Shown here piece after piece: positions 23,326-30,923 of a stretch of 64,000 nt of DNA. Source of the DNA: Rhizobium sp. BG4 (lineage in GTDB: Bacteria; Pseudomonadota; Alphaproteobacteria; Rhizobiales; Rhizobiaceae); NCBI RefSeq assembly GCF_016864575.1, contig NZ_CP044125.1:2216001-2280000 (forward strand). The letters are read 5' to 3'. Below the pieces are notes generated by a model that worked only from the letters and a program-made list of their open reading frames with translations, had not been told where the DNA came from and did no database searches. Within the stretch, counting starts at the first letter, position 1; every line of letters starts with the position of its first letter. The translations under genes were made by a program, and so were the position numbers.

Positions 23326-23501
23326 CCGCTACGGCTGTCGTCAAGCAATCCGACCTGAAGCGCATGGCTGCGGTCGCCAACGAACAGAACGTATGCGTCG
23401 AGATCGAAATCGACGGTCGTATTGTCAGGGTTCTGCCGGCCGCGGCGGCAAAGCAGCAGGAGAGGAATCCGTTTGCACCCAAAGGGGGAATTGATCTTTA
23501 A
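23322..23501 (+). CDS. Small phage protein next to the integrase
   Basis: A 59-residue protein starting MTATAVVKQSDLKRMAAVAN. The pattern KQSDLKR and the strand VCVEIEIDGRIVRVLP recur in small genes immediately upstream of rhizobial phage integrases, where an excisionase-type function is sometimes supposed; this is not shown here. The stop overlaps the integrase start (TAATG). Confidence 0.55.
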   Translation: MTATAVVKQSDLKRMAAVANEQNVCVEIEIDGRIVRVLPAAAAKQQERNPFAPKGGIDL

Positions 23502-23604
23502 TGCACGACATGCCGCGCAAACTCCCTCTGAACGTCATCAAAGAGAAAAACCGCCACGGAAATTGGGTCTACTATTACCGAGAAGGTAAAGGCCCAGGAC
23601 CCGC
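23501..23604 (+). pseudogene. N-terminal piece of the integrase in another frame
   Basis: The frame begins MHDMPRKLPLNVIKEKNRHG and continues VYYYREGKGP, the typical arm-binding N-terminus of rhizobial tyrosine integrases, then diverges. Restoring one base in the C run near 23,593-23,595 (a -1 shift) would join it directly to RTRMRAEPGTSDFEAEY of the downstream frame. The frame itself is open to 23692, but beyond the join it is not integrase-like. Confidence 0.6.
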
Positions 23605-24606
23605 ATGCGTGCCGAGCCGGGAACGTCAGATTTCGAGGCGGAGTACAAGAGGATATGCGCAGGCACGCCAGTCCGAACGCGAAAGGAAGTGAAGGATAAG
23701 CGGTCTCTGCAGTGGCTGGTTGATCGCTACATGGAAAGCCGCGTTTGGTCAGACCTATCAGTTTCCACCCGGAAGCAGCGCAGCAACATCTTCACCAACT
23801 TTCTTGAAAAAGCAGGCAAGTCGGCCTTCGCCGACGTATCCAAGCAGGACATCGAGCGTGCGATCGAGCGCCGCTCTCACACGCCAGCGCAAGCCAATTG
23901 CTTCTTGAAAGCGGTGAGGGGCGTCTATGAGTGGGCCGTTAAGAGTGAGCTTGCCGTATTCGATCCAACGCATGGCGTTGATCGTCTCAGCGACAAGACT
24001 GACGGCTTCGAACCGTGGACATCAGAGGACGTGCATCTTTTCTGCGTCAAGTGGCCGATCGGGTCGATGCAGCGGCTGGCGCTCGAACTACTCATGTTCT
24101 CCGGGCTCCGCAGATCCGACATTGTTCGCGCCGGCAGGCAGCACATGACAGGCAACGTCTTCTCGATCAGGACTAAGAAGACGAACACCGAGGTCACGGT
24201 CGAGTTTCCTCAGCGCCTCCTGGACGTGATCAGCCAGACGAAGACCGGCGACCTGAACTTCATCATCAGCGAACACGGAACGCCGTTCACAGTCGAGTCA
24301 TTTGGGAACTGGTTCCGGAAGCACTGCCGAAAGGCCGGGGTCTTCAAGAGCGCCCACGGAGTGAGAAAATTGTCGGCGACCATGGCGGCAAACGCCGGCG
24401 CCTCGTCGCACGAGCTCATGGCGCAGTACGGTTGGGCGACCTCGCGGCAGGCCGAAACCTACACGAAAAAGGCCGATCGCAAGCGACTCGGCGTCAAAGC
24501 TTCTCAATTGGTTGCAGAACAGATCGAGAAGGAACTTTCCCCGCACCTCAATCCCAGTGCGGGGAATATCGCGAATTCCACAATGAAATCAAAGGCCGCT
24601 AAGTAA
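23605..24606 (+). CDS. int: Tyrosine recombinase / phage integrase (lacks N-terminus in this frame)
   Basis: A 333-residue product from ATG 23605. The core-binding domain (about 30-125) includes RSLQWLVDRYMESRVW. The catalytic domain has Arg169 (FSGLRRSD), His251 and Arg254 (HGVRK), Trp277 and nucleophile Tyr286 (ETYTKKA). The missing 30-odd N-terminal residues lie in the preceding frame, so either the gene carries a one-base deletion or the sequence has an error. The stop is two bases from the CCA end of the tRNA-Leu gene, the expected layout for an integrase next to its attachment site. Confidence 0.85.
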   Translation: MRAEPGTSDFEAEYKRICAGTPVRTRKEVKDKRSLQWLVDRYMESRVWSDLSVSTRKQRSNIFTNFLEKAGKSAFADVSKQDIERAIERRSHTPAQANCFLKAVRGVYEWAVKSELAVFDPTHGVDRLSDKTDGFEPWTSEDVHLFCVKWPIGSMQRLALELLMFSGLRRSDIVRAGRQHMTGNVFSIRTKKTNTEVTVEFPQRLLDVISQTKTGDLNFIISEHGTPFTVESFGNWFRKHCRKAGVFKSAHGVRKLSATMAANAGASSHELMAQYGWATSRQAETYTKKADRKRLGVKASQLVAEQIEKELSPHLNPSAGNIANSTMKSKAAK

Positions 24607-24608
24607 AG

Positions 24609-24660
24609 TGGTGCCCCATGCCGGGGTCGAACCAGCACTTCTTTCGAAACTCGATTTTGA
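24609..24660. other. Predicted phage attachment site at the 3' half of tRNA-Leu
   Basis: The prophage lies on the 3' side of an intact tRNA-Leu gene and its integrase ends two bases away. Integrases of this type recombine within the 3' half of tRNA genes, so the core should duplicate part of this segment at the other prophage end, which is outside the window. The exact core cannot be defined from one end. Confidence 0.5.
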
Positions 24661-24693
24661 GTCGAGCGCGTCTACCAATTCCGCCAATGGGGC
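24609..24693 (-). tRNA. tRNA-Leu (anticodon CAA)
   Basis: An 85-nt gene including an encoded CCA. On the minus strand: acceptor GCCCCAT / ATGGGGC plus discriminator A, D arm ending GGTAGACGC, anticodon arm CTCGA-CTCAAAA-TCGAG giving CAA (reads UUG), a long variable arm and a T arm GCTGGTTCGACCCCGGC. A class II (leucine) tRNA. Its 3' end touches the prophage, so it served as the integration target and has been regenerated intact. Confidence 0.95.
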
Positions 24694-24774
24694 ACGGATA
24701 GTAACGGGCGGGTGTCTAACATGCAGGCGCCCGCGCATGCAAGACGGTGGGCGGTGTTATCCGGCTGATTTGAT

Positions 24775-24806
24775 ATGGCTTCCGGCGCAGGCGCGCCGGA
24801 AGCCAT
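24775..24806. terminator. Long perfect hairpin downstream of the MFS gene
   Basis: ATGGCTTCCGGCGC, loop AGGC, GCGCCGGAAGCCAT: a perfect 14-bp stem six bases after the MFS stop. The plus-strand side is followed by TTTTCG, the minus-strand side by ATATCAAAT, so it lacks a classic U tract in the MFS direction but probably terminates both ways. It may also shield the tRNA gene. Confidence 0.55.
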
Positions 24807-24811
24807 TTTCG

Positions 24812-26107
24812 TTAGTGGGCGATGGCCTCTCCGGCGCTGCCCTGGCCGGACTTCTTGAGCGTGATCGCCAGGATCGAGGCGAGCAGGCAGAAGGCGCCGG
24901 CGATGAAGAACGCGGGGAGGAAGCTCTGCAGCTCGGTGCGCGACAGGCCGGCGCCGTAGGCAGCGGTCGCGGCACCCAGCTGGTGACCGGCGAAGACCCA
25001 GCCGAAGACGAGGCCGACCTTTTCCTTGCCGAAGCGGTCGGCGGCGATCTTCACGGTCGGCGGGACCGTGGCGATCCAGTCGAGGCCGTAGAAGACGGCG
25101 AAGATCGACAGGCCGTAGAAGGTGAAATCGCTGAAGGGCAGGAAGAGCAGTGAGAGGCCGCGCAGGCCGTAATACCAGAAAAGCAGCCAGCGGTTATCGA
25201 AGCGGTCGGAAAGCCAGCCGGAGCCGATCGTGCCGAAGAAATCGAAGATGCCCATCACGGCGAGAACGCTGGCGGCGGCCACAGGCAGGATGCCGAAATC
25301 GCCGCAGAGGGTGACGAAATGCGTCTGGATCAGGCCGTTGGTGCTGAGGCCGCAGATGAAGAAGGTGGCAAACAGGATCCAGAAGGTCGAGGTCGTCGAG
25401 ACTTCCCGGAGAATGACGAGAGGCATCTTCAAGGCGTCGATCAGCGTGCCGCGGGCCGGAGCGGCCGTCACATGCGCCTCGCCGACGGACGGTAGGTTCA
25501 GGTCCGACGGGCGGTCGCGCATGAAGAGCAGGACGACGAGGGCTGCGACCATTATCATGGCGCAGACGAAGAACACCGTCGAGCGCCAGCCGTAGCGCTC
25601 CGTCAGCTCGGCCATCAGCGGCAGGAAGACCAGCTGGCCGGTTGCCGAGCTAGCCGAGAGCATGCCGACGACGAGGCCGCGATGCTTGGTGAACCAGCGG
25701 GCGGAGACTGTTGCTGCCAGCACCATCGCCGTCAGGCCGGTGCCGAAGCCGACGACGATGCCCCAGAGCACCAGAAGCTGCCAGAGCGAGGTCATGAACA
25801 GCGAGCCGATGAAGCCAACGCCGATCAGGCCGAGGGCGAAGACGATGACCTTGCGGACGCCGAAATAATTCATGAAGGCGGCGGCGAACGGACCCATCAG
25901 ACCGAAGAGGATCAGGCGGATCGCCAAGGCCGAGGAGATCTGCGAGGTTTCCCAGCCGAATTCATCCTGCAGCGGCTTGATGAGGACGCCGGGTGCGCCC
26001 ATGGCGCCGGCCGTTACCAGCATGGTCAGGAAGGTGGCGGCGACGATGATCCATCCGTAATGAATGTTTCGCCGGGCGAGGGTGGAGGCAAGCGCTGTCG
26101 ATACCAT
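24812..26107 (-). CDS. MFS transporter
   Basis: A 431-residue major facilitator with about 12 membrane segments (for example WIIVAATFLTMLVTAGAMG near the start). It has the loop motif GSGWLSDRFDNRW between TM8 and TM9 and a basic N-terminus. The family with this layout exports small molecules or takes up monocarboxylates; the substrate is not evident. It is transcribed divergently from a TetR-type regulator with two palindromes between them, so it is probably repressed by that regulator. Confidence 0.85.
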   Translation of the reverse strand: MVSTALASTLARRNIHYGWIIVAATFLTMLVTAGAMGAPGVLIKPLQDEFGWETSQISSALAIRLILFGLMGPFAAAFMNYFGVRKVIVFALGLIGVGFIGSLFMTSLWQLLVLWGIVVGFGTGLTAMVLAATVSARWFTKHRGLVVGMLSASSATGQLVFLPLMAELTERYGWRSTVFFVCAMIMVAALVVLLFMRDRPSDLNLPSVGEAHVTAAPARGTLIDALKMPLVILREVSTTSTFWILFATFFICGLSTNGLIQTHFVTLCGDFGILPVAAASVLAVMGIFDFFGTIGSGWLSDRFDNRWLLFWYYGLRGLSLLFLPFSDFTFYGLSIFAVFYGLDWIATVPPTVKIAADRFGKEKVGLVFGWVFAGHQLGAATAAYGAGLSRTELQSFLPAFFIAGAFCLLASILAITLKKSGQGSAGEAIAH

Positions 26108-26153
26108 GAGGCGTCATCCATTCAGAGGGCTGATCAATACATCACCGATTTAG

Positions 26154-26196
26154 ATGATGGTCATCATATTTGTTGCGTATTGATGATTGGCATCAT
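26154..26196. promoter_or_regulatory. Two palindromic operators between the MFS gene and tetR
   Basis: ATGATGGTCATCAT (26154-26167) and ATGATTGGCATCAT (26183-26196) share the pattern ATGAT-N4-ATCAT and are 29 bp apart centre to centre. They sit in the divergent promoter region, the standard place for binding by a TetR-family dimer. Confidence 0.6.
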
Positions 26197-26233
26197 ATAA
26201 ATTGTCAAGCGACCAATTTCAGGAATTGCTGCA

Positions 26234-26821
26234 ATGCGCGTGAGCCGCGAAAAATTTGCCGAAAACCGCCAGAAGATCATCGAGGCCGCCGGGGTGATGT
26301 TTCGCGAAAACGGCTTCGATGGCGTCGGTGTCGCCGACATCATGAAGTCCTGCGGGCTGACGCATGGAGGGTTCTACGGTCACTTCCAGTCGAAGGACGA
26401 GTTGCAGATCGAGGTCAGCCGCGCACTGGTGGCCCGCGTCGAGGTGCGCTGGAAGGAATTGATCGCAGGCTCGCCGCACCGTCCCCTCGAGGCGCTGCTG
26501 GAGCACTATGTCTCATGGTGCGCAGTCGACGATCCCGGCAACAGTTGTGTTTTCGTATCGCTGATGGACGAAGTTGCCCGCAGCAAGGGTGCCGTGCGGG
26601 AAATCTTCAATGACGGGCTCTCGATGCTCGTCTCGATCCTCGCCGAAGTCGTGCCCGGCGATACGCCGGAAGAGCGGCGCAAGAACGGCTTTACAACCCT
26701 GTCATCGATGATGGGGGCTGTCAGCCTGGCAAGGGCTGTCGAGAGCCGCGAGCTTGCCGCGCAGTTTCTCTCGACCACGCGCCAGAAGCTGTCGCCGGCG
26801 ACGGCGCCTCTCGAAATCTGA
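26234..26821 (+). CDS. TetR/AcrR family transcriptional regulator
   Basis: A 195-residue repressor. The helix-turn-helix at about 10-55 contains RQKIIEAAGVMFRENGFDGVGVADIMKSCGLTHG; the pattern GGFYGHFQSKDEL closes the DNA-binding domain. The C-terminal ligand domain (about 65-190) carries Cys residues at SWCAVDDPGNSC that could sense electrophiles. It probably controls the divergent MFS gene and itself. Confidence 0.85.
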   Translation: MRVSREKFAENRQKIIEAAGVMFRENGFDGVGVADIMKSCGLTHGGFYGHFQSKDELQIEVSRALVARVEVRWKELIAGSPHRPLEALLEHYVSWCAVDDPGNSCVFVSLMDEVARSKGAVREIFNDGLSMLVSILAEVVPGDTPEERRKNGFTTLSSMMGAVSLARAVESRELAAQFLSTTRQKLSPATAPLEI

Positions 26822-26838
26822 GGCGCCGCGCGAGTGTC

Positions 26839-27819
26839 TTACTTGAAGCCTTCGACGCGGTGCGGAACGTAGGGTTCCTCCAGCATCGCCACTTCCTCCG
26901 GCGTCAGCTTGACGGCAAGCGCGGCAACCGCGTCGCTGAGGTGGCCGGGGCGTGAGGCGCCGATGATCGGGGCGGTGATGGCGCTCTTCTGCAGGATCCA
27001 GGCGGTGGCGATCTGCGCGCGGGGAACGCCGTGTTCCTTGGCGAGACGGCCGACGGCATCGATGATCTTGCGGTCGGAATCTTCGGCCTGCCGGTAGAGC
27101 GTCTTGCCGAATTCGTCGCTTTCGGTGCGGGCTGTCTGCTCGTCCCAGTCCCGCGTCAGGCGTCCGCGGGCAAGCGGGCTCCAGGGGATGACGGCGATCT
27201 TCTGGTCCTGGCAGAAGGGCAGCATCTCGCGCTCTTCCTCGCGGTAGAGCAGGTTGACGTGGTCCTGCATGCTGACGAACTCCGTCCAGCCATTGAGGCG
27301 CGCGGTGTAGACCATTTTGGCGAATTGCCAGGCATGCATCGAGGAGGCGCCGATATAGCGGGCCTTGCCGGCCTTCACGACGTCATGCAGCGCCTCCAGC
27401 GTTTCCTCGATCGGGGTCGAATAGTCGAAGCGATGGATCTGGTAGAGGTCGACATAATCGGTGCCGAGGCGGCGCAGGCTGTTGTCGATCTCGTCGAAGA
27501 TCGCCTTGCGCGACAGGCCAGCGCCGTTCGGGCCGGGGCGCATGCGGTTGAAGACCTTGGTGGCAAGCACGATGTCTTCGCGCTTGGAAAAGCTCTTGAT
27601 GGCCCGGCCGACGATTTCTTCGGAGGAGCCGTCGGAATAGGTATTGGCCGTATCGAGGAAGTTGATGCCGAGATCGATTGCCTGCTTGAGGATCGTGCGG
27701 CTTTCCTCTTCGCCGAGCGTCCAGGCATGATTGCCGCGGCGGGGATCGCCGAAGGTCATGCAGCCCAGGCAGATCTTTGAAACTTCGAGGCCCGTCTTGC
27801 CTAGTTTTACATAATCCAT
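26839..27819 (-). CDS. Aldo/keto reductase
   Basis: A 326-residue NADP-dependent oxidoreductase. The tetrad is visible as Asp and Tyr in DTANTYSDGSSE, Lys in VLATKVF and His in LYQIHRFD; the cofactor end is APIIGASRPGHLSDAV. Such enzymes reduce carbonyls; the substrate is not evident. It faces the TetR gene tail-to-tail with 17 bases between stops. Start chosen at ATG 27819 (MDYVKLGKTG); an upstream in-frame start has no family similarity. Confidence 0.85.
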   Translation of the reverse strand: MDYVKLGKTGLEVSKICLGCMTFGDPRRGNHAWTLGEEESRTILKQAIDLGINFLDTANTYSDGSSEEIVGRAIKSFSKREDIVLATKVFNRMRPGPNGAGLSRKAIFDEIDNSLRRLGTDYVDLYQIHRFDYSTPIEETLEALHDVVKAGKARYIGASSMHAWQFAKMVYTARLNGWTEFVSMQDHVNLLYREEEREMLPFCQDQKIAVIPWSPLARGRLTRDWDEQTARTESDEFGKTLYRQAEDSDRKIIDAVGRLAKEHGVPRAQIATAWILQKSAITAPIIGASRPGHLSDAVAALAVKLTPEEVAMLEEPYVPHRVEGFK

Positions 27820-28003
27820 TGAAATGACTCCGTGATTGAATTCCGCCCGCCGCCTGAAGATCAATTTAGGGCGGAGCGGCGACAAAAGTCAGCAAGCATC
27901 GCGCATAAATTTCGATGACCGGCCGAAGGGTGCCTTCAATGCTCGCGCTTGCACTCGCGCGCCTGCGGGTGTTAGCTGGTGCAGCATTGACCGGAACTAG
28001 CCT

Positions 28004-29632
28004 ATGAAATTGCCCCGCTTCGATCGCTATGACGATCTCTACCGCGATTTTGCGTGGGACATCCCCGATGATTTCAATATGGGCCGTGCCGTCAGCGACG
28101 ACTGGGCGAAGATCGAGCCCGACCGGATCTGTCTTGAACATTTCGATCCCGGCGGCCAGCACCCCTCGATGACCTATGGCGAACTGTCGGCACGGTCGGC
28201 ATCGCTTGCCAATGGGCTTGTATCGCTCGGCATCCGGCGGGGGGACCGCGTGGCGTTGCTGCTGCCGCAATCCTTTGCGACTGTCATCTCGCATGTGGCG
28301 ATCTACAAGATGGGCGCGATTGCGCTGCCGCTGGCGTTGCTCTTCGGTGTCGAGGCGCTGGAATACAGGCTGAAAACCGCGGGTGCGTCCGCCGTCATCA
28401 CCAATGCTTTCGGCATGGCGCGAATATCAGAGATCCGCGATCGCCTGCCTGATCTGAATACGGTGATTTCGATCGATGGCGGAGAGGCACTGGCATTTGA
28501 CGAGCTCGTCGCTTCGCATCCGCCGGTCTTCGAGGTGGTCGATACGGGGCCAGACGATCCGGCGCTGATGATCTTTACCTCGGGCACGACGGGAGCGCCG
28601 AAGGGTGCGCTGCATGGGCATCGCGTGCTCGCCGGGCATATTCCCGGCATGCAGTTTGCCCATGAAGGATTTCCGCAGGCGGGGGACAAGGTCTGGACGC
28701 CGTCGGACTGGGCCTGGGCGGGCGGCTTGCTCAATGCGCTGCTGCCGAGCCTGTTGCTTGGCGTCCCCGTCGTCTCGTCTCCGGCGCAGAAGTTCGATGC
28801 CGGTACGGCCTACCGCATTATGGCCGAGATGCAGGTGCGCAATGCGTTCATTCCGCCGACGGCGCTGCGGCTGCTGAAGGCGGCCGGTGATCCGTATCTG
28901 GCGCACAAGCTCAATCTGCGGACGATCGGTTCTGCCGGCGAATCCCTCGGGCGCGAAACCTATGTCTGGGCACGCGATACGCTCGGCATCACGGTCAACG
29001 AATTCTACGGCCAGACGGAGTGCAACTTCGTCATCTCCTCAAGCCGGGCCGCCGGTGTTTCCAAAGCCGGCGCGATCGGACGTCCATCGCCGGGGCACCG
29101 GGTTGCCGTCGTCGATGATCGCGGCAACGAATTGCCAGTGGGCGAGACAGGCCAGATCGGCGTCAAGGCGCCGGATCCGGTGATGTTTCTGGGATACTGG
29201 AACGATCCGGAGGCGACGGAGCGCAAGTTTGCGAATGGCTGGCTGCTGACGGGCGATCTCGCACATCAGGATGCGGAAGGGTTCATCACCTTCGAGGGGC
29301 GGGATGATGATGTCATTACCTCCTCGGGATACCGGATCGGGCCTGCCGAGATCGAGGACTGCCTGTCCGGGCATCCGGCCGTTCAGCTGGCGGCTGCCGT
29401 CGGCAAGCCGGATCCGGTTCGCACCGAGATCGTCAAGGCCTATGTGGTCCTGGTACCCGGCGTTAGCGCCGGCGCCGAGCTTGCCGCCGAAATCCGCGAC
29501 TGGGTGAAGATGCGGCTTTCGATGCATGAATATCCACGCGAGGTGGAGTTCGTCGATTCACTGCCGCTGACGACGACGGGCAAAGTGATCCGCCGCCTGC
29601 TGCGCGAGCGGGCAGCGGCCGAAGCTGCGTAG
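28004..29632 (+). CDS. AMP-dependent acyl-CoA synthetase
   Basis: A 542-residue ANL-superfamily enzyme. The P-loop-like A3 motif is IFTSGTTGAPKGALHGH, A5 is FYGQTEC, A7 includes LLTGDLAHQDAEGF, A8 is GRDDDVITSSGYRIGPAEIED and the catalytic Lys lies in LTTTGKVIRR. It activates a carboxylic acid with ATP and CoA. The exact chain length or aromatic specificity cannot be read from sequence; acetyl/acyl-CoA synthetase-like. It is divergent from the aldo/keto reductase. Confidence 0.85.
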   Translation: MKLPRFDRYDDLYRDFAWDIPDDFNMGRAVSDDWAKIEPDRICLEHFDPGGQHPSMTYGELSARSASLANGLVSLGIRRGDRVALLLPQSFATVISHVAIYKMGAIALPLALLFGVEALEYRLKTAGASAVITNAFGMARISEIRDRLPDLNTVISIDGGEALAFDELVASHPPVFEVVDTGPDDPALMIFTSGTTGAPKGALHGHRVLAGHIPGMQFAHEGFPQAGDKVWTPSDWAWAGGLLNALLPSLLLGVPVVSSPAQKFDAGTAYRIMAEMQVRNAFIPPTALRLLKAAGDPYLAHKLNLRTIGSAGESLGRETYVWARDTLGITVNEFYGQTECNFVISSSRAAGVSKAGAIGRPSPGHRVAVVDDRGNELPVGETGQIGVKAPDPVMFLGYWNDPEATERKFANGWLLTGDLAHQDAEGFITFEGRDDDVITSSGYRIGPAEIEDCLSGHPAVQLAAAVGKPDPVRTEIVKAYVVLVPGVSAGAELAAEIRDWVKMRLSMHEYPREVEFVDSLPLTTTGKVIRRLLRERAAAEAA

Positions 29633-29642
29633 GCTCAGCAGT

Positions 29643-30923
29643 TTAGCCGCGGCCTGCCAGCGACATGATCTTGGCGCGCAGCATCTTCGCCATATTGCGG
29701 GTGTTGCGGTACATGTGAAGCTGGGTGACCGCCTGGCGGACATCGCGGTCGCCGTTCTGGTTAAGGCCGATGACCAGCGTTCCCATGTCCTCGCGTTCCT
29801 TCCAGAAGCGGCTCATGATCGGATGATCGGGGATGGCGCAGGAATCCGAGCGGACGATGTTGGCGTCGTCGAGATGCCATTCCGTCAGTTCACCCATCAG
29901 CAGCTTGCCGGGCGAAAAGCGGGCGAACTCCTCGTCATAGGCCGTCTTCCAGGTATAGGCTTCGCCGCCCATCATCAGCACGACGATCGCGGCGATCGCC
30001 TTGCCGTTGAAGTCGATCGTATGGATACGCACGGCGTCGATGGCGGCGAGATTGGAAACGGCTTCGCGGGCGAAGGCGGTGTGATAGCGGTCGGTGACGA
30101 GCGCGCTGCGCTTCTTGCCCTTCCAGCCGCCGGCTTCCATCGCCAGGAATTCTTCGAAACGCATATGCACGTCGCGCGGCTGGCGGGCGACGCTGTAGGT
30201 CACGGTGCCCTTGTCCTCGAGCAGGCGCCATTGGCGGCGCATCTCGCGCATGTGCGAGGAGGAGACGGAGCTTGCGAGATAGGCGACGGCATCTTCCTCG
30301 CTCTCCAGCATTGGGCGCTCGAAGGGATTGGTGATTGTCAGCGGCAGGTTGCGGCCGAGAGCGACGGCCTTCACCAGCCGGGCGAAGATGCCGTTGAGCC
30401 TCAGATCAGGCAGCACGAGGATCTGCGGCAGTCGCAGGTCGCGGGCCGTCAGGCCTTCGAACAGGTTATCGAGCGTCTCGGCGGCATCCTCGGCATCGAC
30501 GAGCGGAGTGCCGAGCGGCGCAAAGCTGTTCGACCAACCGCGGATGATCGAGGGGCCGACGGCAAAGCCCGGCTTCTCGACGGAGAAGGGCATCAGGAAG
30601 CGCATGCGGCTGCGGTTGCTGGCGGTGTCGCGCATCAGGGCGAAGCTCACCTGCCTGTCGTCGAGGCGCGGCATGGCGGGCGCCAGGAAGCGGCCGGTGA
30701 AGAAGACGTTCGGCTCGATCGCGCGGTTCGAAAGGAAGTCGAGCTCGTCCTGCAGCTCATAGCCAAGCTTGCCGGGATAGACGCAGAGCTCGCGGCCGGC
30801 GCGGCCGACCTCGACGCGGGCTTCCGCCTGCGGTCCGTCGAAATTCAAGGAGGCGAGCTCATGGACCATGCGGTTCGTCGTGGCGTCCGTGGACTCGGTA
30901 TTCGGAGGAGTGCGCACCATCAA
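29643..30923 (-). CDS. BioF2-like GNAT acetyltransferase
   Basis: A 426-residue protein whose C-terminal half (about 220-400) has the FemAB/BioF2-type acetyltransferase pattern (YLASSVSSSHMREMRRQWRLL, then EFLAMEAGGWKGKKRSA, then LLMGELTEWHLDDANI). Proteins of this group transfer acyl groups in polysaccharide or lipid A-like metabolism. The start overlaps the flippase stop (ATGA), so both belong to one surface-polysaccharide operon. Confidence 0.75.
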   Translation of the reverse strand: MMVRTPPNTESTDATTNRMVHELASLNFDGPQAEARVEVGRAGRELCVYPGKLGYELQDELDFLSNRAIEPNVFFTGRFLAPAMPRLDDRQVSFALMRDTASNRSRMRFLMPFSVEKPGFAVGPSIIRGWSNSFAPLGTPLVDAEDAAETLDNLFEGLTARDLRLPQILVLPDLRLNGIFARLVKAVALGRNLPLTITNPFERPMLESEEDAVAYLASSVSSSHMREMRRQWRLLEDKGTVTYSVARQPRDVHMRFEEFLAMEAGGWKGKKRSALVTDRYHTAFAREAVSNLAAIDAVRIHTIDFNGKAIAAIVVLMMGGEAYTWKTAYDEEFARFSPGKLLMGELTEWHLDDANIVRSDSCAIPDHPIMSRFWKEREDMGTLVIGLNQNGDRDVRQAVTQLHMYRNTRNMAKMLRAKIMSLAGRG

